Source: Sulfobacillus sp. (lineage in GTDB: Bacteria; Bacillota; Sulfobacillia; Sulfobacillales; Sulfobacillaceae). From it: DNA of 64,000 nucleotides. Positions 56,456-64,000 of the stretch are shown here, piece after piece. The stretch's first letter is position 1. Each line of letters starts with the position of its first letter. The translations under genes were made by a program, and so were the position numbers. The stretch covers positions 1 through 64,000 of the forward strand of contig DAIDDL010000015.1 in the NCBI GenBank assembly GCA_027309085.1, in the 5' to 3' direction. Below the pieces are notes generated by a model that did not search any database, was not told the origin of the DNA, and was given only the letters and a program-made list of their open reading frames with translations.

Positions 56456-56995
56456 ATCATTACCTGAATTCGTGCTGGGCCATCCCAACAAGGGCCTGTG
56501 CAGGCATCCCGTTTCCACCCGGATGAATCGTCCCGAGTCCAGTTTACGCGGATCTTTCGCATCGGGTTCTTTGGGGCGATTGGGCATTCTGAAACCTATT
56601 AAAAAGTTCATTGTCTTGCGGCAGCACAGATCTCATAGGATTCCGCCGCTGAAGGGCTGTTCTCGCATTATTAAGAATGGATCCATGAAAGAGAGCCGCG
56701 TCTTTCACTGGGTGACGACGGCAGGGATCGCGGGGTGCCATGCAGTGCTTTAATGCTGGTGAATCTGGTTGTGCTGATGAAGCCAGGAGTTCAAGTATAG
56801 GGGAGTCTTGAGCAGAGCGCAGTCGGCGCTACTCGTTCTATTTGTTCGCTTGATTCGCCCGCGAGGAGTGGGGATGGAGATGCGATGAAACACTCGGGAT
56901 TTCGCTGCGAACCCCCATTCGTGGGGATAGAAGCCATTTCGTGGTCTTGCTGGCAACAAAAAACCCGCAATCGCTTGCAGGATAAAGGTTTCGGG
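56456..56995. other. gene-poor gap before tRNA-Thr
   Basis: No intact gene is supported in these 540 bases. Short frames on both strands lack ribosome sites and known motifs. The right end holds the tRNA terminator (56958-56981). No duplicated tRNA end or integrase remnant was found that would show an inserted element. Confidence 0.4.
56958..56981 (-). terminator. terminator of tRNA-Thr(TGT)
   Basis: On the minus strand CCTGCAA and TTGCGGG pair around the stable GCGA tetraloop and are followed by six T. It lies 15 bases after the tRNA. Confidence 0.9.
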
Positions 56996-57071
56996 TGGAG
57001 CTGGCGGGAGGACTTGAACCTCTAACCTACTGATTACAAATCAGTTGCTCTGCCAATTGAGCTACGCCAGC
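56996..57071 (-). tRNA. tRNA-Thr (anticodon TGT)
   Basis: This 76-base cloverleaf has acceptor GCTGGCG/CGCCAGC, anticodon loop TTTGTAA and T-loop GGTTCAAGTCC. The CCA end is encoded. It is a single gene with its own promoter and terminator. Confidence 0.97.
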
Positions 57072-57396
57072 ATATCTTGCGCGATCCGGTTCAGCACTGC
57101 GCTCGAGTATTATACCACAGATCCGTACGTTTTATAAACCCCCCAACGTCCAAATCGCGTTATTGCATTGTGCTTCCCCATGGACGTAGTTCCGCCAGTG
57201 GGTGCCGCCAATATCAGGCGGTCTCTTCAGGCGGCGAGACTTTTCCGTGTGGTGGCCCTTAAGGTCCCCTATCCGCCGCTGCGTAACCTTAGGGCCTTTC
57301 ACCGCGTTATTCCAAGCGGACAGGAACTAAGTGCTGTATCATGAAGAGACCAGAAGCAACCACCGTGTGAACGCCCAGAGGAAGGAGCAGTCCCCC
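57072..57396. other. gap with tRNA promoter upstream of the MoxR gene
   Basis: On the minus strand an extended -10 (TGGTATAAT, 57109-57117) lies about 40 bases before tRNA-Thr, with only a weak -35. On the plus strand a promoter for the MoxR operon is expected; a TATCAT near 57339 with no clear -35 is the only candidate. No ORF is supported. Confidence 0.45.
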
Positions 57397-58392
57397 GTGA
57401 AACAGTCACCCGGACGCGTAGCGGATGTGTCCAGCAAAGATACACTGCATCCCGAATTAGTTGCCGTAATCGAAAATATTGAACGGGTTATTGTGGGCAA
57501 ACGCGCCGTTATTGTGAAACTGATTTGCGCATTGCTTGCCCAAGGGCATGTACTGCTCGATGATGTGCCGGGCGTCGGCAAGACCACCTTGGCGAAAGCC
57601 CTCGCCGGAACTTTGGATTTGCATTATGCCCGAATTCAATTTACCCCAGACCTTTTGCCTACAGACGTCACCGGCGTCAGCATTTACAACCCAGCGCAGG
57701 GGGGATTCGTCTTTCAGCCCGGGCCCGTCTTTTCCAACCTTCTGCTGGCGGACGAAATCAACCGCACATCTCCGCGAACCCAGAGCGCCCTGCTGGAAGT
57801 CATGGAAGAGAACCAAGTCACGGTCGATGGCGTGGCCCATATCCTCACCCCGCCCTTCATGGTCCTCGCCACGCAGAATCCTATTGAGTACGAAGGCACA
57901 TTCCCGCTGCCCGAAAGCCAGCTCGACCGGTTTCTGTTCCGCCTGACCTTAGGTTATCCGACTTTGGAAGAAGAAACAGCCATGCTGGAACGCGTGGCCC
58001 GCGTCCATCCCTTGCGCCAACTGAGCCCTGTGCTGTCACAAGAGCAATTGGTCGCGTTGATGGAACAAGTCCCGGCTGTCCACGTGTCCTTGTCCATGCG
58101 CCAGTACATAGCGCAGATAGCCATCAAGACGCGCGAACATCCCCGCGTGTATTTAGGCATGAGTCCGCGCGCCACCATCGCATTGCAGCGCGCCTCCCAA
58201 GCGTGGGCTTTCGTCCATGGCCGCGACTTCGTAATTCCCGATGACATCCGCGTCTTGCTGACGGAGGTGGTCGCTCACCGAATTATCATTAAAGGTGGGA
58301 ATCGGCGCCAGCAGATTTCTGTGGCTCATGATATCTTGCTCGATGTTCTGCAGCAGGTATCTATTCCGGATCACGAGCGGCGCGAACGATGA
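57397..58392 (+). CDS. MoxR-family AAA+ ATPase
   Basis: This 331-residue chaperone-type ATPase has Walker A VPGVGKTT, Walker B LLLADEINRTSPRTQSALLE, and sensor region FMVLATQNPIEYEGTFPLPE. The lid domain contains GMSPRATIALQRASQAWAFV. GTG at 57397 is chosen because GGAAGGAG lies nine bases upstream. MoxR proteins mature or assemble partner proteins, usually with DUF58 proteins encoded downstream. The stop overlaps the next gene (ATGA), so translation is coupled. Confidence 0.93.
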   Translation: MKQSPGRVADVSSKDTLHPELVAVIENIERVIVGKRAVIVKLICALLAQGHVLLDDVPGVGKTTLAKALAGTLDLHYARIQFTPDLLPTDVTGVSIYNPAQGGFVFQPGPVFSNLLLADEINRTSPRTQSALLEVMEENQVTVDGVAHILTPPFMVLATQNPIEYEGTFPLPESQLDRFLFRLTLGYPTLEEETAMLERVARVHPLRQLSPVLSQEQLVALMEQVPAVHVSLSMRQYIAQIAIKTREHPRVYLGMSPRATIALQRASQAWAFVHGRDFVIPDDIRVLLTEVVAHRIIIKGGNRRQQISVAHDILLDVLQQVSIPDHERRER

Positions 58393-59519
58393 AGCAGACA
58401 GTATGGCGATCCCTGCTGGCGCTGGGGATCGGTGTGGCCGGATGGTCCTTTGCCTATTTTCAAGGGGGATATTTAGCCTACCACCTTTGGGATGCCATGA
58501 AAATTCTGGCACTGCTGATTATCATCCAGATGCTAGTGCCTCTGCGCCGCCTGGCCGTCAAACGGACGGTAGACCCGTCCGAAACCACGGGCAGCAACAC
58601 GGTCACCGTGGAGCTGCACATCGCTGAGCACTCGTGGTGGCCGTGGGCCTGGGTATCCATCAGCGACCCGCTGCCGCTCAATTTGAAAGCCGACCGCGAC
58701 CCGCACTTTGTGCTGGCCTTGTGGCCCCGGCGCCGCACCACGGTGCGCTACCAACTGTGTGATGTGCAGCGCGGGGTGTACAGTCTGGGGCACCCAGTCC
58801 TCACGACAGGGGATATCTTCGGGCTGTGGACCAAGTCACTCAAAGCCGACACGCCTGCGACTGTCCTCATGGTCTGGCCCAAAACCATTGCCCTCCACAA
58901 CTTCGGGACTCTCTTTCACGAGTGGGAAGGCACGTCCGAAACACCCCGGCGCCTTTCTGAAGATTCCAGCCTCTTGTTCGGCATACGCGATTACATTGCA
59001 GGCGACCGTCTGGCCCAGATTCACTGGAGAACTTCTGCACGGACGGGACAGTTCAAAGTCAAGCAATTTGAGCCTCTGACCCAGCCTCGCATCCGGATTA
59101 TTCTGGACACGCTGGCCGCGTTTGATTCCCCAGAGCAATGGGAACTGGCCATTGAGGTAGCCGCATCACTGCTCGATTTAGCCGCGCGCCAGTCTCAGGC
59201 TGTCGGACTGCTCTGGGTGGGAGACGGCGACGGGCGGCTTGGCGTCGGCACTGGACAGCAGCACTACACGCAGCTCAGAGATTACCTGGCAGGGCTTCCC
59301 GCATCGTGGCCGCACGGGGCTGAATCATCCATGTCGTATATCCCCAAAGACGCGATCCCCATCTGGATTACCGCGGCGGGCACCCACCCTGCCAGAGCCA
59401 AGGAGGATCCCGTACTGTACATAGGCGGCGAGCTCGCATCTCTGGAAGACCTGCCTTTTTATTTGGAGCATGGACTGTATGAGAGCACGCCCGGCGGCCC
59501 GGATTTTCTGGGTCAGTAA
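58389..59519 (+). CDS. DUF58 membrane protein
   Basis: This 376-residue protein has two N-terminal hydrophobic segments (SLLALGIGVAGWSFAYFQGG and AMKILALLIIIQMLVPL) and a beta-rich middle. The DUF58 core DYIAGDRLAQIHWRTSARTG lies around residue 210, followed by a von Willebrand-like region (RIRIILDTLAAFDSPEQW). Such proteins work with MoxR ATPases. It lies between the ATPase and transglutaminase genes, a standard trio. Confidence 0.92.
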   Translation: MKQTVWRSLLALGIGVAGWSFAYFQGGYLAYHLWDAMKILALLIIIQMLVPLRRLAVKRTVDPSETTGSNTVTVELHIAEHSWWPWAWVSISDPLPLNLKADRDPHFVLALWPRRRTTVRYQLCDVQRGVYSLGHPVLTTGDIFGLWTKSLKADTPATVLMVWPKTIALHNFGTLFHEWEGTSETPRRLSEDSSLLFGIRDYIAGDRLAQIHWRTSARTGQFKVKQFEPLTQPRIRIILDTLAAFDSPEQWELAIEVAASLLDLAARQSQAVGLLWVGDGDGRLGVGTGQQHYTQLRDYLAGLPASWPHGAESSMSYIPKDAIPIWITAAGTHPARAKEDPVLYIGGELASLEDLPFYLEHGLYESTPGGPDFLGQ

Positions 59520-59545
59520 GGTCAGCAAGCGCAAGGAGGGTTCGA

Positions 59546-61654
59546 ATGGACAAGCGGCAAATCATTCTGCGGGGATTGTGGATGAGCGCTATTTTTTGGC
59601 CGTATACCCACGGCGGCGGATTTCATTATGCCCTCATTCTAGGCCTGTCCCCCCTGTGGCTGGCGCTGGGCGACCTGTGGTCCGGCTGGATCTTGCGCTG
59701 GGTCAGCTGGATAGGGATTCTTGCCTTCGAGGTGGCTCTGGAATGGTCAAGCTTGCCGAGCTTCCGCCATGTGGTCCATACCTTCAGCCGCTCGGTCATG
59801 GTGCTGCACAGTCTGTCCTTTGCCAACTGGAACCAGATTTCCGCCCACATCGCCACGCCTCTGCTGTTGATTGGCGTCCTGCTCGGATGGCAAGTCTACC
59901 GCCAGGCCCGCACTCCCGCCCGCATCGGCGTGTTGTTAGTGCTGGGCACATTCGCCCTCGCGGTCAATCACGTTTTCTGGCGTCTGCCTGCGGCTGGGCC
60001 CTTGTTTGCATACGGGGCCATTGGGTTGTTCCTCCTGTCATACAGCCGTGTGCTCCGGCATTTGTCCCGTTCCCTGTCCGCGCGGCCCGCCGGGACAGCG
60101 GTGGCTGTCCTCACAGTCCTCATCGCTATGGGGATTGGGTGGCGTCTCACTCCGCAGCCGGGCCACCCTTCTCTGGGGTGGCTGGGTCCCGACCTCCAGG
60201 ACTTGCGCTTCTTTTCCGCCACCGGGGCCACTACCGGGTTCTCTGGGGGAATCAACCATATCGGCCACTCGGTGGTGCCTGACTACCGTCCCGTGATGAT
60301 TGTGCATTCCGCCCATCCCCACTACTGGCAAGCCGAGATTTATAACACCTTTACCGGCCAGGAGTGGACCGACCCGGGCCAAAACGCAGTAGAAATCACT
60401 CCGGAAGACTCTGGCATCCCTCTCTTCGGGTTGCCCTTCAATACCTCCCAAGTCCACAGCACGACCACCACCGTTCAGGTTCAGGGCCTGGGCGGGTATA
60501 AATTCCGAACCCTGTTCTACCCCGGTGTGCCTTTGAGCTTCAGCGCGCAGTCATCACTCGTGCTGTATCCCGGGAAAGAGCAGTTTGTTTCTTCAAGCAT
60601 TGCCGGGTACCGCGTCACGAGCATCATCCCGCAATTCACCTCTCAGCAGTTGGATAGCGTGGCGTTCGGAGAGTATTCAGCCGCCGCAGCTGGATCAGAC
60701 CTTCAGGTCCCCTCCAACCTATCGCCCGCGGTGGCGAAATTGGCCCGGGCCGCAACCAGAGGCGCCACGGGCCCCTGGCAGGCTGCCCAGGATCTCAAAT
60801 CCTATTTGGACCGCCACTACCGCTACTCGTTTGTGGTCACACCGACCCGGACCAACGTAGTCAACCATTTTCTCTTCACCGACAAGGCGGGCTATTGTGA
60901 CCAATTTTCAACCGCCTTCATTATGATGGCCCGGACCCTCGGAATTCCCGCCCGCTGGGTGGCGGGTTATGCGCCCGGCACCTATGACGCAAAAGACCAC
61001 GGGTACATGGTACGGGCCGTCGACGCCCACTCATGGGCTCAGGTGTACATTGCTCCCTACGGCTGGGTGCCCATCGATCCCACGCCGGGATTCCGCATCC
61101 CCGGCATTGTCACCGAGTCGGCAACTATTCCCGGCGCTCAGGCCGCGACGAAAAACCCTGTCATGACGCTGCCCAAAGTTCATTACAATCTACCGCCCGG
61201 GACCAACCTCCATCATGTCCCCTCGGTGCAGTCCCACAATCATCCGGAACTGGGAAGCAGCCAGCGCGCCAGCGGCCGCGGCTTTCCTTGGATCGGTGGA
61301 TTGTTTGGGATGTTGATTCTGGGACTCGCCGCCGCTGGGCTCAAGCGGAGGCGGGGACTGGGCTCGAACTTTTGGCGGCCTGCTTTGACGGCGCCCAAGC
61401 TTTGGCGGCGCATCAAGTGGTGGAGCCGCTGGCGTCTGCATCTGCGTGCGGACACCCTCACCCCTAGGGAGTGGGCCGCCGAATGGAGTCAGCACAACGG
61501 GTCCCCTAAATCCCATGAACTGGCCCTATTGCTGGAAAGGGGGCTGTACGGCCCTGGAGGGTGGAGTGACGAGGAACGGCGCCGGGCTTGGATACTGTGG
61601 GGACAGTTGCGGTTTTCCCGCCGCTTGCGGGCAGGGCGGACGCGGGCATCTTGA
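59546..61654 (+). CDS. TgpA-type transglutaminase-like membrane protein
   Basis: This 702-residue protein has about six N-terminal helices, a beta-rich external domain (about 230-400), then the transglutaminase core. The catalytic triad is Cys in DKAGYCDQFSTAFIMMARTL, His in VRAVDAHSWAQVYI, and Asp in GWVPIDPTPGF. Another membrane helix and a C-terminal DUF4129-like segment follow (LTPREWAAEWSQHNG). AAGGAGG precedes the ATG at 59546. With MoxR and DUF58 it may modify or process cell-surface proteins. It is 26 bases after the DUF58 gene. Confidence 0.92.
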   Translation: MDKRQIILRGLWMSAIFWPYTHGGGFHYALILGLSPLWLALGDLWSGWILRWVSWIGILAFEVALEWSSLPSFRHVVHTFSRSVMVLHSLSFANWNQISAHIATPLLLIGVLLGWQVYRQARTPARIGVLLVLGTFALAVNHVFWRLPAAGPLFAYGAIGLFLLSYSRVLRHLSRSLSARPAGTAVAVLTVLIAMGIGWRLTPQPGHPSLGWLGPDLQDLRFFSATGATTGFSGGINHIGHSVVPDYRPVMIVHSAHPHYWQAEIYNTFTGQEWTDPGQNAVEITPEDSGIPLFGLPFNTSQVHSTTTTVQVQGLGGYKFRTLFYPGVPLSFSAQSSLVLYPGKEQFVSSSIAGYRVTSIIPQFTSQQLDSVAFGEYSAAAAGSDLQVPSNLSPAVAKLARAATRGATGPWQAAQDLKSYLDRHYRYSFVVTPTRTNVVNHFLFTDKAGYCDQFSTAFIMMARTLGIPARWVAGYAPGTYDAKDHGYMVRAVDAHSWAQVYIAPYGWVPIDPTPGFRIPGIVTESATIPGAQAATKNPVMTLPKVHYNLPPGTNLHHVPSVQSHNHPELGSSQRASGRGFPWIGGLFGMLILGLAAAGLKRRRGLGSNFWRPALTAPKLWRRIKWWSRWRLHLRADTLTPREWAAEWSQHNGSPKSHELALLLERGLYGPGGWSDEERRRAWILWGQLRFSRRLRAGRTRAS

Positions 61655-62247
61655 AATTTCCGGCATCGCCGGGTCAACAGGGCGTGTTCTCGGACGCGCC
61701 CTTGCGGCGCACGCGTGGCACGCATCGTGCAGGCAATTTTGCGTCTCTAGAAGAGAAGAGCCCCGCGAGCCTGGTTTGGTAGGATGTATCTCCACCAGCG
61801 TGTCTCTCGTTGCGGTCACTGTGGGCATGGCCAAACCCCGTGCGGTTTGCTTCAGAAAGAATAAGCCGGATATCATTATCAGCACCCAAGGGGCCCTTGG
61901 GTGTTTGTTTGCTGACCGACGGCAATCCAGCCCGCCACGACTTGATCACATGTATTAAGGCCGACAATTACTAGCGCATGTCCTAGAGTCTGCGGGCCTG
62001 CGATTTTAAGACGACTTTCCATTGAAGAGAAAACCACTGGATATTGTGACTGATTGGCGGCGCCCAGCCATGCTTACTCTCTTGCAGAACAGTGCAGCGA
62101 TGACCGCCAATGGACGTTCACGAAGATCTCCGGCAGCAAGCAGATGGCACCGTTTCCTTGCCGAAAAGTAGTCTCTCAGCGGCATGCCCACTACTGCGGG
62201 AAGTTGATCGGTCGGGGAAACTGACTGGCCCCGCCCATTCATTCTGA
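61655..62247. other. gap between the convergent transglutaminase and sigH genes
   Basis: It contains the terminator at 61883-61910. The rest shows several open frames on both strands with no ribosome sites, family motifs or consistent codon use. I see no gene in it. Confidence 0.45.
61883..61910 (+). terminator. terminator downstream of the MoxR operon
   Basis: CACCCAAGG and CCTTGGGTG pair around three bases and are followed by TTTGTTT on the plus strand, a good intrinsic terminator. It lies about 230 bases after the transglutaminase stop. Confidence 0.75.
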
Positions 62248-62916
62248 CTACATGGTGCGCGATGAAGAAAACAGCATCACGTCGCGTCCGTCCAAATACC
62301 GCTCCAGTTTGCGTTTGACACGCTGCAACGCGTTATCAATGGACTTCACATGCCGGCGCAATTCGATGGCGATTTCCTGGTAGGAACGGCCGTCTAAATA
62401 GGCCATGAGGACCTTCCATTCCAGATCACTGAGGATTTCTCCCATCTTCTCCTCAATATCTCCGAATTCTTCACGGTGAATTACCATTTCTTCAGGATCA
62501 GAAACCTTGGCAGTGGATACAATATCGTAAAGCGTACGGTCGGAATCTTCTTCAAAAAGCGGCTTATTCAGCGACACATAGGAGTTAAGAGGCATGTGTT
62601 TTTGTCTCGTGGCCGTTTTGATGGCGGTAATGATCTGGCGGGTGATGCACAACTCGGCGAAAGCCCGGAAAGAGGCCAGCTTATCGCTCCGGAAGTCACG
62701 AATGGCCTTATAGAGGCCAATCATGCCTTCTTGCACGATATCCTCGCGGTCGGCGCCGATCAGGAAATATGAGCGCGCTTTGGCGCGGACAAAATTTCTA
62801 TATTTCTGGATAACGAAGTCAAGAGCATCGCTGCTGCCGTCACGAGCTTCCGCTACAAGATCCTCATCGGTCATGTCTTCATAATTATGTGTCGCATCAC
62901 AAGAGGGCACTAACAT
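62248..62916 (-). CDS. sigH: RNA polymerase sigma-H factor
   Basis: This 222-residue sigma factor directs early sporulation and transition-phase transcription. Region 2 is visible as DFVIQKYRNFVRAKARSYFL and GADREDIVQEGMIGLYKAIR. Region 4 is LSDLEWKVLMAYLDGRSYQE with VKSIDNALQRVKRKLERYL. GGAGG lies 10 bases before the ATG at 62916. In Bacillus sigH precedes rpmG-secE-nusG; here that neighbour is about 20 kb away. It has its own promoter. Confidence 0.97.
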   Translation of the reverse strand: MLVPSCDATHNYEDMTDEDLVAEARDGSSDALDFVIQKYRNFVRAKARSYFLIGADREDIVQEGMIGLYKAIRDFRSDKLASFRAFAELCITRQIITAIKTATRQKHMPLNSYVSLNKPLFEEDSDRTLYDIVSTAKVSDPEEMVIHREEFGDIEEKMGEILSDLEWKVLMAYLDGRSYQEIAIELRRHVKSIDNALQRVKRKLERYLDGRDVMLFSSSRTM

Positions 62917-63001
62917 AGTGTAATCGCCTCCACTGCTCGCTTGGTTATTATCGGAAAATTCAATACAAAAAGCCTGTACCCTTTACATAATGTCTGCGCT
63001 C

Positions 63002-63031
63002 ATTATAATCAGGCAGTAAATTCGCCGTCAA
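63002..63031 (-). promoter_or_regulatory. sigH: promoter of sigH
   Basis: TTGACG (63026-63031) and TATAAT (63002-63007) on the minus strand are 18 bases apart. The -35 lies inside the downstream arm of the rlmB hairpin. The start of the mRNA would be about 80 bases before the sigH ATG. Confidence 0.75.
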
Positions 63032-63047
63032 GCATTATGACGGCGAA
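63021..63047 (-). terminator. hairpin after rlmB
   Basis: TTCGCCGTC and GACGGCGAA arms with a nine-base loop, followed by TTT on the minus strand. It probably reduces read-through from rlmB into sigH. It overlaps the sigH -35. Confidence 0.6.
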
Positions 63048-63095
63048 ACATGCAATATTTTGCTTTTTTGTCCTGCTTCATAAAAATTCACCCTA

Positions 63096-63929
63096 TCACA
63101 AAGCGGCATTTTGGCGCTGCCGGACTACCTCAAAAGCCAGCACCGCGCAGGCAGCTGCGGCATTTAAGGAGGCTACCGGCCCCTGCATCGGCAGTTTGAT
63201 TATCTGGTCGCAGCGCTTCTTCACCAGCGGCCGCAGCCCTGTCCCTTCGGCTCCAATCACAAGAGCCACGGGTCCCCGGAACTGAGCCTGAGTGTAGAGC
63301 ACCTCAGCCTCTGGGTCTGCGGCGAACACAAAAAATCCCCAGGTCTTAATCGTCTCGACAGCCTGCGCCAGATTCGGCACTTCCGCTACGGGGACATACT
63401 CAGCAGCCCCGGCCGAGGCTTTGCTGACAGCAGCGCTGAGGGGAGCGCTCCCGTGCTGGGGGATAATCACGGCGCAAGCCCCTACGGCATTGGCGACCCG
63501 GATGATGGCTCCCAGATTTTGCGGGTCCTGAATCTGGTCCAGGAGAATCAGCAAGGCCTCTTGTCCACGCTCCGCCGCAATTTCCTGGACCTCATCGAGG
63601 GAGCGCACGGGCAAGGCACTGACGCCGGCCACCACCCCCTGGTGGTTTAAGGGGCCCGCCAGTGCATCAAGCTTGGCGCGCGGCACTTCCTGGATGGTAA
63701 TGCCGCGGTCCCGGGCAATGCCGATAATTTCCCGCATGCTCCCCTCATGTTCGCGGTCCTGCACCCAAATCCGGTGCATGGACCTGCCGGCGCGCAAGGC
63801 TTCTAGCACTGGGCGCCGGCCCACCAGGATATTTTCCTCGCCGTCCTCGCTGCCTGGCGGCAGTATCTGGGGCTCCGGCCTATGTCTGCGCGGTGGGTAT
63901 GACCCGCGGTCCCTCTGGTGTGTCCTCAA
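63096..63929 (-). CDS. rlmB: 23S rRNA (guanosine-2'-O-)-methyltransferase RlmB
   Basis: This 277-residue SPOUT methyltransferase of the TrmH/SpoU type modifies G2251 in the P loop of 23S rRNA. The substrate-binding domain starts ENILVGRRPVLEALRAGR. The knotted domain has NLGAIIRVANAVGACAVIIP, ALVIGAEGTGLRPLVKKRC and PVASLNAAAACAVL. The N-terminal 32 residues are a variable polar extension. The TTG at 63929 with AAGGCGGG upstream overlaps cysS by 50 bases; a later start is possible. It follows cysS directly, without the mrnC gene found between them in Bacillus. Confidence 0.92.
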   Translation of the reverse strand: MRTHQRDRGSYPPRRHRPEPQILPPGSEDGEENILVGRRPVLEALRAGRSMHRIWVQDREHEGSMREIIGIARDRGITIQEVPRAKLDALAGPLNHQGVVAGVSALPVRSLDEVQEIAAERGQEALLILLDQIQDPQNLGAIIRVANAVGACAVIIPQHGSAPLSAAVSKASAGAAEYVPVAEVPNLAQAVETIKTWGFFVFAADPEAEVLYTQAQFRGPVALVIGAEGTGLRPLVKKRCDQIIKLPMQGPVASLNAAAACAVLAFEVVRQRQNAAL

Positions 63930-64000
63930 TGGAATATCCCGCCTTTGTCAGTAAACTACGGATTTGGTCGGCCTCTTGAAAATCTCGGCGGGCCCTGGCC
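63880..64000 (-). CDS. cysS: cysteinyl-tRNA synthetase, C-terminal end (partial)
   Basis: Read by hand at the window edge: the frame gives ARARRDFQEADQIRSLLTKA followed by GYSIEDTPEGPRVIPTAQT and a stop at 63880. The pattern AxxRRDFxEADxIRxxLxxxG, then EDTPxGxR, is the end of cysteinyl-tRNA synthetase. Most of the gene lies beyond base 64000. Position before rlmB agrees with the usual cysS-rlmB-sigH order. Confidence 0.88.
   Translation of the reverse strand, partial: ARARRDFQEADQIRSLLTKAGYSIEDTPEGPRVIPTAQT

Noticed and set aside
56412-56959. Short frames before tRNA-Thr(TGT), considered as integrase or transposase remnants
   Set aside because: No catalytic motifs, terminal repeats or duplicated tRNA end could be found.
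61674-62242. Leftward frames between the transglutaminase gene and sigH
   Set aside because: They run through a terminator hairpin and have no ribosome sites or family features.

Overview
The window reads as the chromosome of a spore-forming, moderately GC-rich Firmicute, most likely an acidophilic Sulfobacillus or close relative. This is inferred from a sigH-type sporulation sigma factor, Firmicute-style ribosomal gene order, the red-type Rubisco activase gene cbbX, and a heme-copper oxidase operon with its own cupredoxin. No 16S rRNA gene is present, so the genus is inference.

Almost everything between 2 and 41.7 kb lies on the minus strand. Read in the direction of transcription (right to left) it holds rpmG-secE-nusG-rplK-rplA, rplJ-rplL, rpoB-rpoC, an L7Ae-like gene, and rpsL-rpsG-fusA-tuf. 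The S10, spc and alpha operons follow without interruption, then ecfA1-ecfA2-ecfT-truA and a proline dehydrogenase gene. At the left end are a MarR-controlled drug-efflux cluster (MarR, an unknown membrane protein, HlyD, an EmrB-type MFS pump, a second HlyD, a Rossmann reductase), a small zinc-finger-like gene and a frameshifted CDF cation transporter.

The right end carries cysS (C-terminus only), rlmB and sigH, which in many Firmicutes lead directly into rpmG-secE-nusG. Here about 21 kb (41.7-62.2 kb) separates sigH from rpmG. That block holds: rpe and cbbX (Calvin cycle); small membrane proteins; a cytochrome c lipoprotein; an aa3-type oxidase operon (exported protein, cupredoxin, subunits II, I, III, a small subunit, a degenerate CtaB-like protein); an orphan DNA methyltransferase; four tRNA genes (Tyr, fMet, Thr-GGT, Thr-TGT); a winged-helix regulator; a histidine phosphatase; a frameshifted glycosidase-like lipoprotein gene; and a MoxR-DUF58-transglutaminase operon.

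No CRISPR array, insertion sequence, integrase or phage gene was seen. Regulatory signals visible by eye include strong sigma-A-type promoters for rpmG, rpoB, sigH, rpe and the tRNA-Tyr cluster, a candidate L10 leader with attenuator before rplJ, several long perfect hairpins at operon ends, and a short leader ORF abutting infA. I found no clear wholly new system. The least explained parts are the efflux cluster with its unknown membrane protein, the oxidase operon with its altered cupredoxin and CtaB-like protein, a four-cysteine cluster inside EF-Tu, and the infA leader ORF.
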